Part shown: positions 1-7,208 of the stretch, piece by piece | How positions within the stretch are numbered: position 1 is the stretch's first letter | How the letters are laid out: every line of letters starts with the position of its first letter | The notes under the pieces: model-generated | The model's input: the letters and a program-made list of their open reading frames with translations, nothing else | What the model was told of the DNA's origin: nothing | Database searches by the model: none | Translations under genes and position numbers: made by a program | NCBI GenBank assembly: GCA_015061765.1 | Contig: SUVZ01000095.1 | Location: 1 to 11,099, forward strand | Direction of reading: 5' to 3' | From: Lentisphaerota bacterium | Lineage (GTDB): Bacteria; Verrucomicrobiota; Kiritimatiellia; RFP12; UBA1067 | Length of the DNA stretch: 11,099 bases

Positions 1-3000
1 TTGTCGGCGGCGGAAACCGAGAACCTGTATCCACCAACATCCTCGGCATAGCGTCCGCGCCAGTCGGCCTCAAGCGCACCGGCGTCAAGCCGGTTGCCGT
101 TGTTCGCACGCGAGCGCAGCGACATGTAAATATCCATCAGCCTTTCATCCAAGCTGTCGCCCGCCAGCGGATCTGCAATGTCGCAAGCCACATTCCTGCC
201 TGCTATCGGACGCAAATTCTCATCCACCATCAATTCATCCGCATTCGCGAAACGGCAGTTCCAGGAATTGTTAGTTATGGATACCGTTGTACCCATGCCG
301 GCGGCAAACACACAGTTCGAGACGGTCTTCTTCAGTTCGCCCGTGTTGCACTTCCCGAGAATCAGGCTATTGACGATGTGAGCGGCGTCCGTCGACTTGC
401 CACCAAGCGCAATACCGGCGGATCCATCCAGTTTGAATGCGTTGGGACCGATGGTTGTATCCACAACTCTCGTATGCATGTGAAGCGCAGCCGTATTAGC
501 ATAGTTTCCGTCAATCACACAGCCGAAATGATAGCATTCCGAAGTGATGCCGCGCTTCGCCTTGTTCGCAGTGATGAGGCAGTTCACAAAGGAAACCTCT
601 CGCCCTGCCGCATAGTTGTAGGCGGCGCAGTTTGATATCACGCAATCAAGGACGATGGCAGAATCGCGTCCTCCCGCAGTTCCATATATTGCTCCACCAT
701 TAAAGGGTTCACCGTAGTCTCCCGATCCGTTATTTACGGGGAATGCATGTCCATCAATAAGTGTGAATCCTTTCAGGAGAGTGTTCTTCATCATGTAAAC
801 GCAACGTACAGAGTTGGAACCACAACCCAGCTCATCGGTGTATTCATCCGTGCCGCGCTTGCCCACGATGAACGTGCGGCTCACATCACCATCGGCAACC
901 AAAGTGCGCCCTTTCGGAATGTACACACGGGATTCCGGGTGGTTATCTGAGGATTTCTCTGCGCCAAATCCTTCCTCATAGCGACCTTCAGCCGCATGGA
1001 CGGTATCGCCCTCCTGAGTTTTCGCCATTGCGGCGGCAAGCGTCTTCTTGGCGCTCCTTGGAGTAAATCCGAAGTTTGCGTCATTGCCGTTAGGGTCGGC
1101 ATACCAGTCCTTCGTATAGATGGCCTCAGCGAAGATTCCGCCACCAGCCGTAGCAACATCAGCAGCGGAGAATGTGATCTTAAGGTCTTGCGCATCGTCA
1201 AACCTGTTCGTGACGCCGTTCACAGCAAAACCGATGCATGGACGAGTTCCATCCACCATCTCAATGGTTACTGGAAGTTCATCGGTTTTCACCACCTTCC
1301 CATAGGAAGCCTCACCAATCGAAACTCCACCATTCTTTGGATTAGCTATGTACACCCCGTCAACAGTCTCATGGAAACAGCCAGGCATGAGTTTGCCGTC
1401 AACAACCTTAAGCCTTGCACCATTCACGTCGCTCTGCACACAGCTGGTTATGTTCGACGCCCACTTGCCCCATGATTCAGAGCCGCGCTCGCCAATTGCC
1501 TCCGCAGATGCTTCAAGCGCTGGTGTGCCAGTCATCAAGCGCAGATCGTTGTTCTCAAAATCAACGTACCTGGGATCCTGAACGGCATAGCCTTTAGCCC
1601 CATCCGAATAGCCTGTTGCAGAGCGGAATACCGATCCCCACTGGACAACGTTGTTGACTTTTTGACTACCGAACATGGTGCTGTATGCGCAGTCTGCCTG
1701 AGTGTAACCCACCGGCGCCGTGCACATAACAGCATCCATACCACTGCCTATGACTGTAATAAGCGAAAACGCGACACCCGCAGGCTTACTACCGTTGCGG
1801 CAGCTGGGATCCACATAGCATGCAGACATCTTTCCGTAACGGAAACATGAGGAATAGGATACGCTATCATAAAAGCGGCACCGGTTGAACTGACCATAAT
1901 AGCCGCATGCACCTCTTACTGCGGTGCAATTGGTCACTACGCAGTCGAGTACCTGCTGATTGTTTGCAAATATTCCGCCGCACTGATCTGACACCGCATC
2001 ACTGGTTGAAGAAGCGAAATTGGAGTGCCCGTCGGCAAAGGTAATGCCCTGCAGTGCACTGACCGTATCTCCCGACATCGAAGCGCATCTCATCGCATTG
2101 GGGCCGCATCCGGCATAGCACTCGTCCACCGGGTTCGGATCGGCCTGTCCATATACTATGGTGCGCGCCGCTCCTTCCGTTGAACGAATCAGGAACGCCT
2201 TTCCGCTCGGAACCACAATTCTGTTGTTGTGATTGCGGTCAAAAGCTCCGCCTTCACGATATTCACCGGGAAGAAGATTCACAACTGCCGGTCCTAAATT
2301 AGCGACCATCGCATTCGTAGCCACTACGATTGCATCCTGAACAGCACGAAAAGGCTTTTCCTGAGTTCCCGTAGCAACGGAAGCATCTGCATCCGGACTG
2401 CACCAGTATTCATGCAAGTATGTTTTGTTTGCAAGAGTGATGGTCTGGTTGACGAACGGAGGGGGCAGCATGTGATGCGTACCGTCAAGCTGCAAAAATC
2501 TCCGCGTCGGTCCGCCGCAACGGTCTCCCGTCACCTCGTAACTGAAGAACTTCTCGATAGTGGGCTTGAGGACAAGGGTATTCGGCCATTCTTCCGTACG
2601 CGCATATGTGGTCTTATAGAGCGGGATCGGAACGCCATCAACCAATGTACCGAGCGGAAGCACCACCGCGCCTGAGGCATTCTCAACTGCGCCCTGCACA
2701 GCTCCGATGTCGCAGGTTTCTTTGGTAAGGTCTATCGGATTGCCGTTGAAATCCTTCATCTCAATACCCTCCGGAAGCGTAAGGATATCGGTGACATATG
2801 AGGTTTTGCCGTTGTTGTGCGCCTCCATTCCTGCTACTGGGCGGAAATCCCACGTTGCAGGAGAGAACACACCTGTTGCTGTGTTCGTGCAACTATAGTA
2901 TGAGGGCTTCGCGTTGGCGAGCAACCCCATGGCAGTATCACCACATGAAGTAAAAAGCGTATTGTAGCAGCGGCCGAATCTGTTGTAGCCTCTGGAACTC

Positions 3001-3794
3001 GTCGCAGCAATCGTGCTGTTCACGATAGTGCATTCATTTCCGCAAGCCGGACGGTCACTTGACAGCTGTTTTACGCCTACAACCACAGAGTTCCAAAGAC
3101 CAACCGTACAACACACACCACCAAAGGAAGAACCACTGTTGTTGACTATGAAGCAGCGGATGCCAGTTCCACCTCGCATCGCAGCGCCCCAGGTTCCTAC
3201 GCAATTTGAAATGACGCAATCAATGAAATACGTTCCCAAGGAGGTTAAACTACCGCCCGCAACAGTAATTGCACCTCCGCCTGCCTCGCTTTTTCCGTCA
3301 TTGCCTTTTGGATCGCTTCCGTCATCGCTCGTCGATCCATCGCGAAATGTAAAGCCTGTAAAAGTACTCCCCCATCCTTTCTCGACAACACTCACACACC
3401 GCATTCCGTCAGCGCCGCGTCCATCAGCACTTGCAGTTCCATCAGTCTTTACGGTTGAAAGCTTTCCCACAATATGAGTATTGTCACGAGACCCCACCGC
3501 CTCGAAAAAGAGTTTCTTCGCCACAACCAGACGGTTAGTGCGCTTGCTGTACGAACAATAGTTCTCGCCTTTGTCGTAAATGCCTTCAAGAACCTTGACG
3601 GTATCTCCAGCGGCGGCGTTGTCGTGCGCGTCCTGAAGCGTACCCCATGCAGTCTCCTCGGTACGACCGTCCAGTCCTTCCTTTCCGAAGTTTGCAGCCT
3701 TCACAAACCACGTATCAGCCGCATGAACAGCGAAACCGAAAAGCATTGCACCGCAAAAGCCAATTGCGGAAAGAGATGTCTTTGTCTTTACCAT
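1..3794 (-). CDS. Giant secreted right-handed beta-helix protein, three ~435-residue modules (3' end outside window)
   Basis: The frame is open from the ATG at 3794 to the window edge (1264 codons seen, no stop), so the C-terminus is missing. Residues 1-25 form a signal peptide with predicted cleavage at VHA-AD; AGGAGG sits 5 bases before the ATG. Three modules follow, anchored by a Trp at W29, W464 and W897. In modules 1 and 3 the start reads W-x-[VA]...G...T...A...GDTV.. followed by GxY (G63-D64-T65 and G929-D930-T931); module 2 is the most diverged. About 100 residues later each has an [MV]RC motif (131, 568, 996) and then a GFTF.DG-like stretch, then short strands with DCVISNC and IVNSTI-type turns. 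This is the usual look of pectate-lyase-fold parallel beta-helix surface proteins. The mature protein is rich in cysteine (around 15 in module 1 alone). No catalytic residues are recognisable, so a structural, adhesive or glycan-binding role is inferred. A C-terminal anchor may lie beyond position 1. Confidence 0.85.
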   Translation of the reverse strand, partial: MVKTKTSLSAIGFCGAMLFGFAVHAADTWFVKAANFGKEGLDGRTEETAWGTLQDAHDNAAAGDTVKVLEGIYDKGENYCSYSKRTNRLVVAKKLFFEAVGSRDNTHIVGKLSTVKTDGTASADGRGADGMRCVSVVEKGWGSTFTGFTFRDGSTSDDGSDPKGNDGKSEAGGGAITVAGGSLTSLGTYFIDCVISNCVGTWGAAMRGGTGIRCFIVNNSGSSFGGVCCTVGLWNSVVVGVKQLSSDRPACGNECTIVNSTIAATSSRGYNRFGRCYNTLFTSCGDTAMGLLANAKPSYYSCTNTATGVFSPATWDFRPVAGMEAHNNGKTSYVTDILTLPEGIEMKDFNGNPIDLTKETCDIGAVQGAVENASGAVVLPLGTLVDGVPIPLYKTTYARTEEWPNTLVLKPTIEKFFSYEVTGDRCGGPTRRFLQLDGTHHMLPPPFVNQTITLANKTYLHEYWCSPDADASVATGTQEKPFRAVQDAIVVATNAMVANLGPAVVNLLPGEYREGGAFDRNHNNRIVVPSGKAFLIRSTEGAARTIVYGQADPNPVDECYAGCGPNAMRCASMSGDTVSALQGITFADGHSNFASSTSDAVSDQCGGIFANNQQVLDCVVTNCTAVRGACGYYGQFNRCRFYDSVSYSSCFRYGKMSACYVDPSCRNGSKPAGVAFSLITVIGSGMDAVMCTAPVGYTQADCAYSTMFGSQKVNNVVQWGSVFRSATGYSDGAKGYAVQDPRYVDFENNDLRLMTGTPALEASAEAIGERGSESWGKWASNITSCVQSDVNGARLKVVDGKLMPGCFHETVDGVYIANPKNGGVSIGEASYGKVVKTDELPVTIEMVDGTRPCIGFAVNGVTNRFDDAQDLKITFSAADVATAGGGIFAEAIYTKDWYADPNGNDANFGFTPRSAKKTLAAAMAKTQEGDTVHAAEGRYEEGFGAEKSSDNHPESRVYIPKGRTLVADGDVSRTFIVGKRGTDEYTDELGCGSNSVRCVYMMKNTLLKGFTLIDGHAFPVNNGSGDYGEPFNGGAIYGTAGGRDSAIVLDCVISNCAAYNYAAGREVSFVNCLITANKAKRGITSECYHFGCVIDGNYANTAALHMHTRVVDTTIGPNAFKLDGSAGIALGGKSTDAAHIVNSLILGKCNTGELKKTVSNCVFAAGMGTTVSITNNSWNCRFANADELMVDENLRPIAGRNVACDIADPLAGDSLDERLMDIYMSLRSRANNGNRLDAGALEADWRGRYAEDVGGYRFSVSAAD

Positions 3795-3799
3795 TTAAA

Positions 3800-3805
3800 C
3801 CTCCT
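3800..3805 (-). promoter_or_regulatory. Shine-Dalgarno site AGGAGG of the beta-helix gene
   Basis: A perfect AGGAGG lies 5 bases upstream of the ATG at 3794 and fixes the start of the long open frame. It contrasts with the divergent psd gene, which has no visible ribosome binding site. Confidence 0.8.
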
Positions 3806-3825
3806 ATTCCCAAGAACAGGAGTGT

Positions 3826-3853
3826 ATATTACCTAAATCATTTTTTTTTTCAA
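3826..3853 (-). promoter_or_regulatory. Probable promoter of the beta-helix protein gene with A10 tract at -35/spacer
   Basis: Read on the minus strand, TTGAAA (3853-3848) is followed after 16 bases by TAATAT (3831-3826), a good sigma-70-type pair. Transcription would start near 3818, giving a leader of about 24 bases that carries the AGGAGG site. Ten consecutive A residues (3850-3841) run from the -35 box into the spacer. No experimental start site is known; assignment is from sequence only. Confidence 0.55.
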
Positions 3854-3912
3854 CCATTAAATGACATTGCTGTAGTTTCGCTGCTGCAGTTTTATCCTAT
3901 CGATACTGGATA

Positions 3913-3921
3913 TGGTATAAT
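3913..3921 (+). promoter_or_regulatory. Extended -10 promoter of psd, probably leaderless transcript
   Basis: TGGTATAAT matches the extended -10 consensus TGnTATAAT perfectly. Only 6 bases separate it from the psd ATG at 3928, so transcription is expected to begin at or next to the start codon. No purine-rich ribosome binding site fits in this space, and no convincing -35 box is seen. Confidence 0.6.
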
Positions 3922-3927
3922 TGCGGC

Positions 3928-4809
3928 ATGAAACCAGTAGAGTACATCGACCGCCGCACAGGAGAGAAAGTCACCGAAACAGTCATGGGTGACGGCGCAT
4001 TGCGCTTCGCTTACGAAACCCTTCTCGGAAGGACGTTGTGGCCAGTCCTTTTCGGATCGAAAGCCATATCCGCCATAATGGGATGGCATTACGACTCCCC
4101 ACGATCGCGCAAGTCGATCGCGACGCTGGCGGCAATCCCCGGATGCAGCGCAGAAGAAGCGGAACTCCCGATTTCAAGCTACAGATCGTTCAACGACTTC
4201 TTCACCCGCAGGCTGAAGCCCGGCGCCCGTCCGGTCGGCGACGGAGTGGTCAGCCCTGCGGACGGACGGCTCATGCTCTACCTCAATGCCGATGCCGACA
4301 CTCCGTTTCCGCTCAAGGGCGCGACGCGCAGCCTCCGCAAGGTGTTCGACGACAATGCGCCGCCCGGCGCGTACGACATCGCTGTTATTCGTCTCGCTCC
4401 CGTCGACTACCACCGTTTCCACTTCCCCTACGCGTGTCGTACTCCTGAAAGCGTCCGCATCGTTCCGGGAGAATACCATTCCGTCAATCCGATAGCGCTC
4501 GTCCGCCGCCCCGACATTTATGCCGACAACGAACGGCAGATTCTCGCGTGCGACGCCGATTTCGGCCGCTACTGGCTTGTGGATGTCGGAGCGTTCGGCG
4601 TGGGAACCATCGTCCAGACGTACACCGGAGAAGAACACGCGAAAGGCGACGAGAAAGGCTACTTCAAGTTTGGCGGCTCCACGGTGATTCTCATCACTAA
4701 GGCCGGTGCGCTCAGGTTCGACGACGACATCGTCCGCAACTCTACGAATGGCCTCGAAACGCGTGTGCTCTGCGGCGAACGCATCGCCATTCCCTCATCC
4801 CACAATTGA
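3928..4809 (+). CDS. psd: Phosphatidylserine decarboxylase proenzyme
   Basis: This 293-residue enzyme removes CO2 from phosphatidylserine to give phosphatidylethanolamine at the cytoplasmic membrane. Family signatures appear in order: FFTRRLKPGARP (91-102), SPADGR (109-114, with the expected catalytic Asp112), DYHRFHFP (160-167, His162/His165), GEYHSVNP (181-188), and the self-cleavage site FGGST (248-252). Cleavage before Ser251 would produce a beta chain ending at Gly250 and an alpha chain with an N-terminal pyruvoyl group. FGGST in place of the LGST of the E. coli enzyme matches the shorter type found in clostridia and many anaerobes. Length is normal. The gene stands alone between two minus-strand units, with no phosphatidylserine synthase beside it. 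It is GC-rich (45 of 60 bases at 4201-4260). The ATG at 3928 is supported by the N-terminus and the adjacent -10 box. Confidence 0.95.
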   Translation: MKPVEYIDRRTGEKVTETVMGDGALRFAYETLLGRTLWPVLFGSKAISAIMGWHYDSPRSRKSIATLAAIPGCSAEEAELPISSYRSFNDFFTRRLKPGARPVGDGVVSPADGRLMLYLNADADTPFPLKGATRSLRKVFDDNAPPGAYDIAVIRLAPVDYHRFHFPYACRTPESVRIVPGEYHSVNPIALVRRPDIYADNERQILACDADFGRYWLVDVGAFGVGTIVQTYTGEEHAKGDEKGYFKFGGSTVILITKAGALRFDDDIVRNSTNGLETRVLCGERIAIPSSHN

Positions 4810-4832
4810 TAATATAAAGCAGGTCAGATTTT

Positions 4833-4852
4833 CCACTAATTAGATTTAGTGG
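4833..4852. terminator. Hairpin between convergent psd and gene A, possible weak terminator
   Basis: CCACTAA and TTAGTGG form a perfect 7-bp stem with a 6-base loop, 23 bases after the psd stop. It is the only perfect stem close to psd. It has no strong GC core and no clean T run on either side, so Rho-independent termination is uncertain. Confidence 0.3.
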
Positions 4853-4879
4853 CAAGGGCAATATGTTAAGCGCGGTTTG

Positions 4880-4899
4880 AACCACGGAATACACGGAAG
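4880..4899 (+). repeat. ACCACGGAATACACGGAA-type intergenic repeat unit
   Basis: Two copies of CACGGAA spaced by 10 bases lie in the 158-base gap between psd and gene A. I recall similar AACCACGGAA..ACACGGAA phrases as dispersed intergenic repeats in Verrucomicrobia, Planctomycetes and Lentisphaerae genomes, but cannot confirm this here. The rest of the gap (4810-4967) holds two inverted repeats and no gene. Confidence 0.4.
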
Positions 4900-4913
4900 A
4901 TTAAGAAGTTGTT

Positions 4914-4943
4914 AGGTGAAAGTGAAAAGCGAAAAGTTCACCT
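4914..4943. repeat. Inverted repeat AGGTGAA / TTCACCT with purine-rich loop
   Basis: A perfect 7-bp inverted repeat (4914-4920 and 4937-4943) encloses 16 bases that are almost all A and G. It lies 25 bases beyond the stop of gene A, so it could protect the 3' end of that transcript or slow polymerase. No T run follows it in the minus direction, so a classical terminator is unlikely. Confidence 0.35.
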
Positions 4944-4967
4944 GCCAAAGGGAAAGGAACACCACGT

Positions 4968-5954
4968 TCACTCCACTTTTTTCTCGACATAGCCTATAAA
5001 GGATTTCCACTGCACACGCTTTGACTTTGCTTCATCGTTCTTCTGAACAGCACATTCTTCCCCAAAAGCACGTATGCAACGGGAAGCTGATCTGCGCTTA
5101 CGTTCATCATAACGAGACCATCTAACCATCTCTATGCGAGAGAAATCCACCGGAACATCGACTATCTCATCTTTCTTTTCATTCACGCGTTTATATTTAC
5201 TTATCCAAATTCTAAAATCATTATCACGAATCGTCTTCGCAAGACAAACCGCCAAATCCAGAATCTCAACACCACGGCATTTAGCCGCCAGCTCAAAATC
5301 ATCAAGGAAGAGTCTCCTGCAACATGAAAGACAGAATTCATCTTTCTTTTTATCAATAATACGCTCTACAATGTATCTAGGTCTTGCATCCATCAAAGGT
5401 CTAACCATCCATGATGCCAGATCTACCGCCCATTCTTTCACACCACTCCGATATATGTCATTAAATCTTTGCCTAACTTCCGGCATAACGGCAACAAGAT
5501 TGGAAATAAGATCATTGTCTACTTCCTTTAAGAGCACATCGAAAAGGAATTCAACAGGGATACCCTTGCATCGCTCCATCAACATCGCATCGGATTCTAA
5601 CGCACGAAACACCACATCCTGCATCCATCCGTCATCAAGCGGGCCGTCAAACCGCTCGTATTCGCGACGAAACGCCGTCCGCAACGCAACAGAAACAGTG
5701 TCCAGCCTCTGCTTGATTTCTTCAATTTCGCTCACACTAAACGAATCTGTACATTTCCATTCGCCCGTCATACGCCAGTTCCCGGTCGCCTTATACCGAA
5801 GAAGCGCACAACCGGCCGCGAGAGAAGCACACGTAGCGATAATAATTTCATACCCCATTCGATGTAATGCGGGAGGCACGATTACATCTCCGCGCACATC
5901 CAACACAGCTATCAAAACTAAACCCAGAAATATCATTGCTTTTTTACATGACAT
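4968..5954 (-). CDS. Membrane protein A: signal peptide, one membrane helix, cytoplasmic C-terminal region with duplicated C[KR]G motif; function unknown
   Basis: I do not recognise a named family. Two in-frame ATGs exist (5960 and 5954). AGGAGG at 5966-5961 abuts the first and lies 6 bases before the second, so 5954 (328 residues) is preferred. Residues 1-22 look like a signal peptide; DVIVPPALHRMGYE follows (23-36), then a hydrophobic helix (about 37-53) and a positively charged RYK, which predicts a cytoplasmic C-terminus. The rest is charged and helical, with CKGIPVEFL at 129-137 and a similar CRGVEILDL at 226-234, suggesting an internal duplication of about 97 residues. Protein B shares the signal peptide, the RxGYE motif and one CKGIP. 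Last gene of the packed cassette, 12 bases after the small membrane protein. The gene is AT-rich. Existence is well supported by SD, signal peptide and paralogue; function is unassigned. Confidence 0.72.
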   Translation of the reverse strand: MSCKKAMIFLGLVLIAVLDVRGDVIVPPALHRMGYEIIIATCASLAAGCALLRYKATGNWRMTGEWKCTDSFSVSEIEEIKQRLDTVSVALRTAFRREYERFDGPLDDGWMQDVVFRALESDAMLMERCKGIPVEFLFDVLLKEVDNDLISNLVAVMPEVRQRFNDIYRSGVKEWAVDLASWMVRPLMDARPRYIVERIIDKKKDEFCLSCCRRLFLDDFELAAKCRGVEILDLAVCLAKTIRDNDFRIWISKYKRVNEKKDEIVDVPVDFSRIEMVRWSRYDERKRRSASRCIRAFGEECAVQKNDEAKSKRVQWKSFIGYVEKKVE

Positions 5955-5960
5955 ACTCAT

Positions 5961-5966
5961 CCTCCT
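5961..5966 (-). promoter_or_regulatory. AGGAGG site that selects the second ATG of gene A
   Basis: The site directly follows the TGA stop of the small membrane protein gene. It touches the ATG at 5960 with no spacing but is 6 bases from the ATG at 5954, so initiation at 5954 is expected. Confidence 0.65.
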
Positions 5967-6281
5967 TCACATTATAAATCCAGTAGCAAGGCTGGCGGCA
6001 TTCATTACAATCGCAACCAATGCAAGAAAACGACAGTGCTTAAAACCGTAGCATGCAACAAGTGCCCCCCACTCAACAATGACTATTGCAATTTCGCAAC
6101 CGAATATAAAAACCGTATCATGACCGCAAACACCCAACAGCAGCGAAAATACCGGGTGAGTTACAAGATTAACGCCTACAACCGCAAGCCACCAACGCGG
6201 CATATCCACCCAAGCGGAAGCGGTGTATTCCAGCGCGATATTTATCCATTCCCAAGCAATGAATTTTATAAATGCGTCCAT
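5967..6281 (-). CDS. Small polytopic membrane protein with NLVTHP motif (104 residues); function unknown
   Basis: The frame could begin at a TTG at 6311, but the ATG at 6281 overlaps the stop of the upstream permease in a TAATG junction with GGGGGTG just before it, so I place the start there. The 104-residue product has three clear membrane helices (about 31-51, 57-79, 84-104) and an N-terminal hydrophobic or amphipathic stretch (3-24). Polar residues sit inside the helices: N38-L-V-T-H-P43, Glu63, Glu70 and Asn94. Buried His, Glu and Asn in so small a protein suggest a conserved functional role, perhaps ion or ligand handling or complex assembly. I cannot give a family name. Translational coupling to the permease suggests the two products act together. 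The stop TGA is immediately followed by the SD of gene A. Confidence 0.68.
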   Translation of the reverse strand: MDAFIKFIAWEWINIALEYTASAWVDMPRWWLAVVGVNLVTHPVFSLLLGVCGHDTVFIFGCEIAIVIVEWGALVACYGFKHCRFLALVAIVMNAASLATGFIM

Positions 6282-7189
6282 TATGCACCCCCACAAAAAA
6301 GCCCCAGACAATTAAGCCCAAACGAAGTACCGCCTGCCTTGCCGGTTTGATCGTACATCAATGACAATACCGGTCCCGTAGCGAGCTGCGCCACAAACAA
6401 CAACACAAGCCATGCAACCATCTGTTGCGGACTGAACGCAAAACAAAGTGCGACCGATCCGATGGCGCTCACAACAATCGTCATCCAACGACCGTAACGA
6501 TCGCCTACATATCCGCCGACCGCCTTTCCCGCCCATGTAACCACCGCTCCTGCGCTCGCGAAGAGAAAACTGGCTGAAGACGTCATGCCGCCAGCAAGCA
6601 TACCGGTCCAGCTGCGCCACACGACAAGTGCGAACAAACCTCCCAGCAACACCCATCCGGCAATATTCCGAACCGAAAGAAATACCGGACGTGAAACAGC
6701 AAACGCATTTTTCCGCCATGCAAGAAATCCCAACACCGCAAGCGAAATGCCAAATCCGACGCTACACCACAGCGCATAGGTCGTCGCAAGTTTCATCCCG
6801 ACAAAAAGTCCGATTGCACCCGTGGAAATAAAAAGACCGACCGGACCGCCCTTGCCGCCTGAAGCATCCAACACAGACTTGCCGGCACACAGATGAAACA
6901 TCGCATTGCCGAGACATGCAAACACCAATGACAAGCAACCTCCGATTTCAAATGCACATGCTCCCACCCCCATCAACGTCGATATTATCGATATGCCAAA
7001 GCCGCCGCGTACCAACATAGGATATGCATCAAAGAAAATGCCAAGCGGAAACTGCATGGCAAACGCTATCGCATTGTAACAGAGAACCTTCTCCCATGTC
7101 ACCCCACCCGAAACCAGCACACTCACCGAGCATGCGTCAACCAAAGGATGGATTATGGTTAATAGCGGAACCATTACAAAGACAATCAC
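6281..7189 (-). CDS. MFS-like permease (Fsr-like), short, apparently lacking the last two helices
   Basis: The 302-residue product is almost entirely membrane helices, with about ten predicted. H14 and D18 in the first helix, FHLCAGKS at 98-105 followed by a Gly-rich helix, and GGYVGDRYGR at 225-234 (the loop 8-9 copy of the MFS motif A) resemble the fosmidomycin-resistance-like branch of the major facilitator superfamily. Usual members have about 400 residues and 12 helices; this one stops after the region of helix 10 (YDQTGKAGGTSFGLNCLG), so helices 11-12 seem absent. The start is a GTG at 7189 because a TGA lies in frame at 7199-7201; the ATG at 7171 is an alternative, and neither has a clear SD. 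It follows gene B by 19 bases and overlaps the small membrane protein gene by one base. It is GC-rich, unlike A and B. Substrate unknown. Confidence 0.75.
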   Translation of the reverse strand: MIVFVMVPLLTIIHPLVDACSVSVLVSGGVTWEKVLCYNAIAFAMQFPLGIFFDAYPMLVRGGFGISIISTLMGVGACAFEIGGCLSLVFACLGNAMFHLCAGKSVLDASGGKGGPVGLFISTGAIGLFVGMKLATTYALWCSVGFGISLAVLGFLAWRKNAFAVSRPVFLSVRNIAGWVLLGGLFALVVWRSWTGMLAGGMTSSASFLFASAGAVVTWAGKAVGGYVGDRYGRWMTIVVSAIGSVALCFAFSPQQMVAWLVLLFVAQLATGPVLSLMYDQTGKAGGTSFGLNCLGLFCGGA

Positions 7190-7208
7190 CCATAGATGTC
7201 ACAAATTA

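Noticed and set aside
996..1475. Plus-strand open frames inside the beta-helix gene (also 3013-3477 and 3474-3836)
   Set aside because: They are antisense shadows of the continuous minus-strand frame, with no family motifs and no start signals.
4174..4638. Minus-strand frame of 154 codons opposite psd
   Set aside because: The plus strand carries all phosphatidylserine decarboxylase signatures; the shadow arises from high third-position GC.
4833..4943. Strong bidirectional Rho-independent terminator
   Set aside because: Both inverted repeats lack a GC-rich stem and a following T run on either strand; kept only as low-confidence hairpins.
5134..6051. A 305-residue open frame on the plus strand opposite gene A
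   Set aside because: Its product is a Ser/Arg/Thr-rich string without recognisable motifs or a ribosome binding site. The opposite strand has a signal peptide, SD, operon spacing and a paralogue.
6284..6311. Programmed -1 frameshift joining the permease to the small membrane protein at the T6/G5 runs
   Set aside because: The frames are in the right relation, but no X-XXY-YYZ heptamer lies in the zero frame, and the TAATG overlap explains coupling without a frameshift. An indel remains open and is listed as a finding.
5967..6311. TTG at 6311 as start of the small membrane protein
   Set aside because: It would overlap the permease by 31 bases and has no SD; ATG at 6281 in the TAATG junction has GGGGGTG before it.
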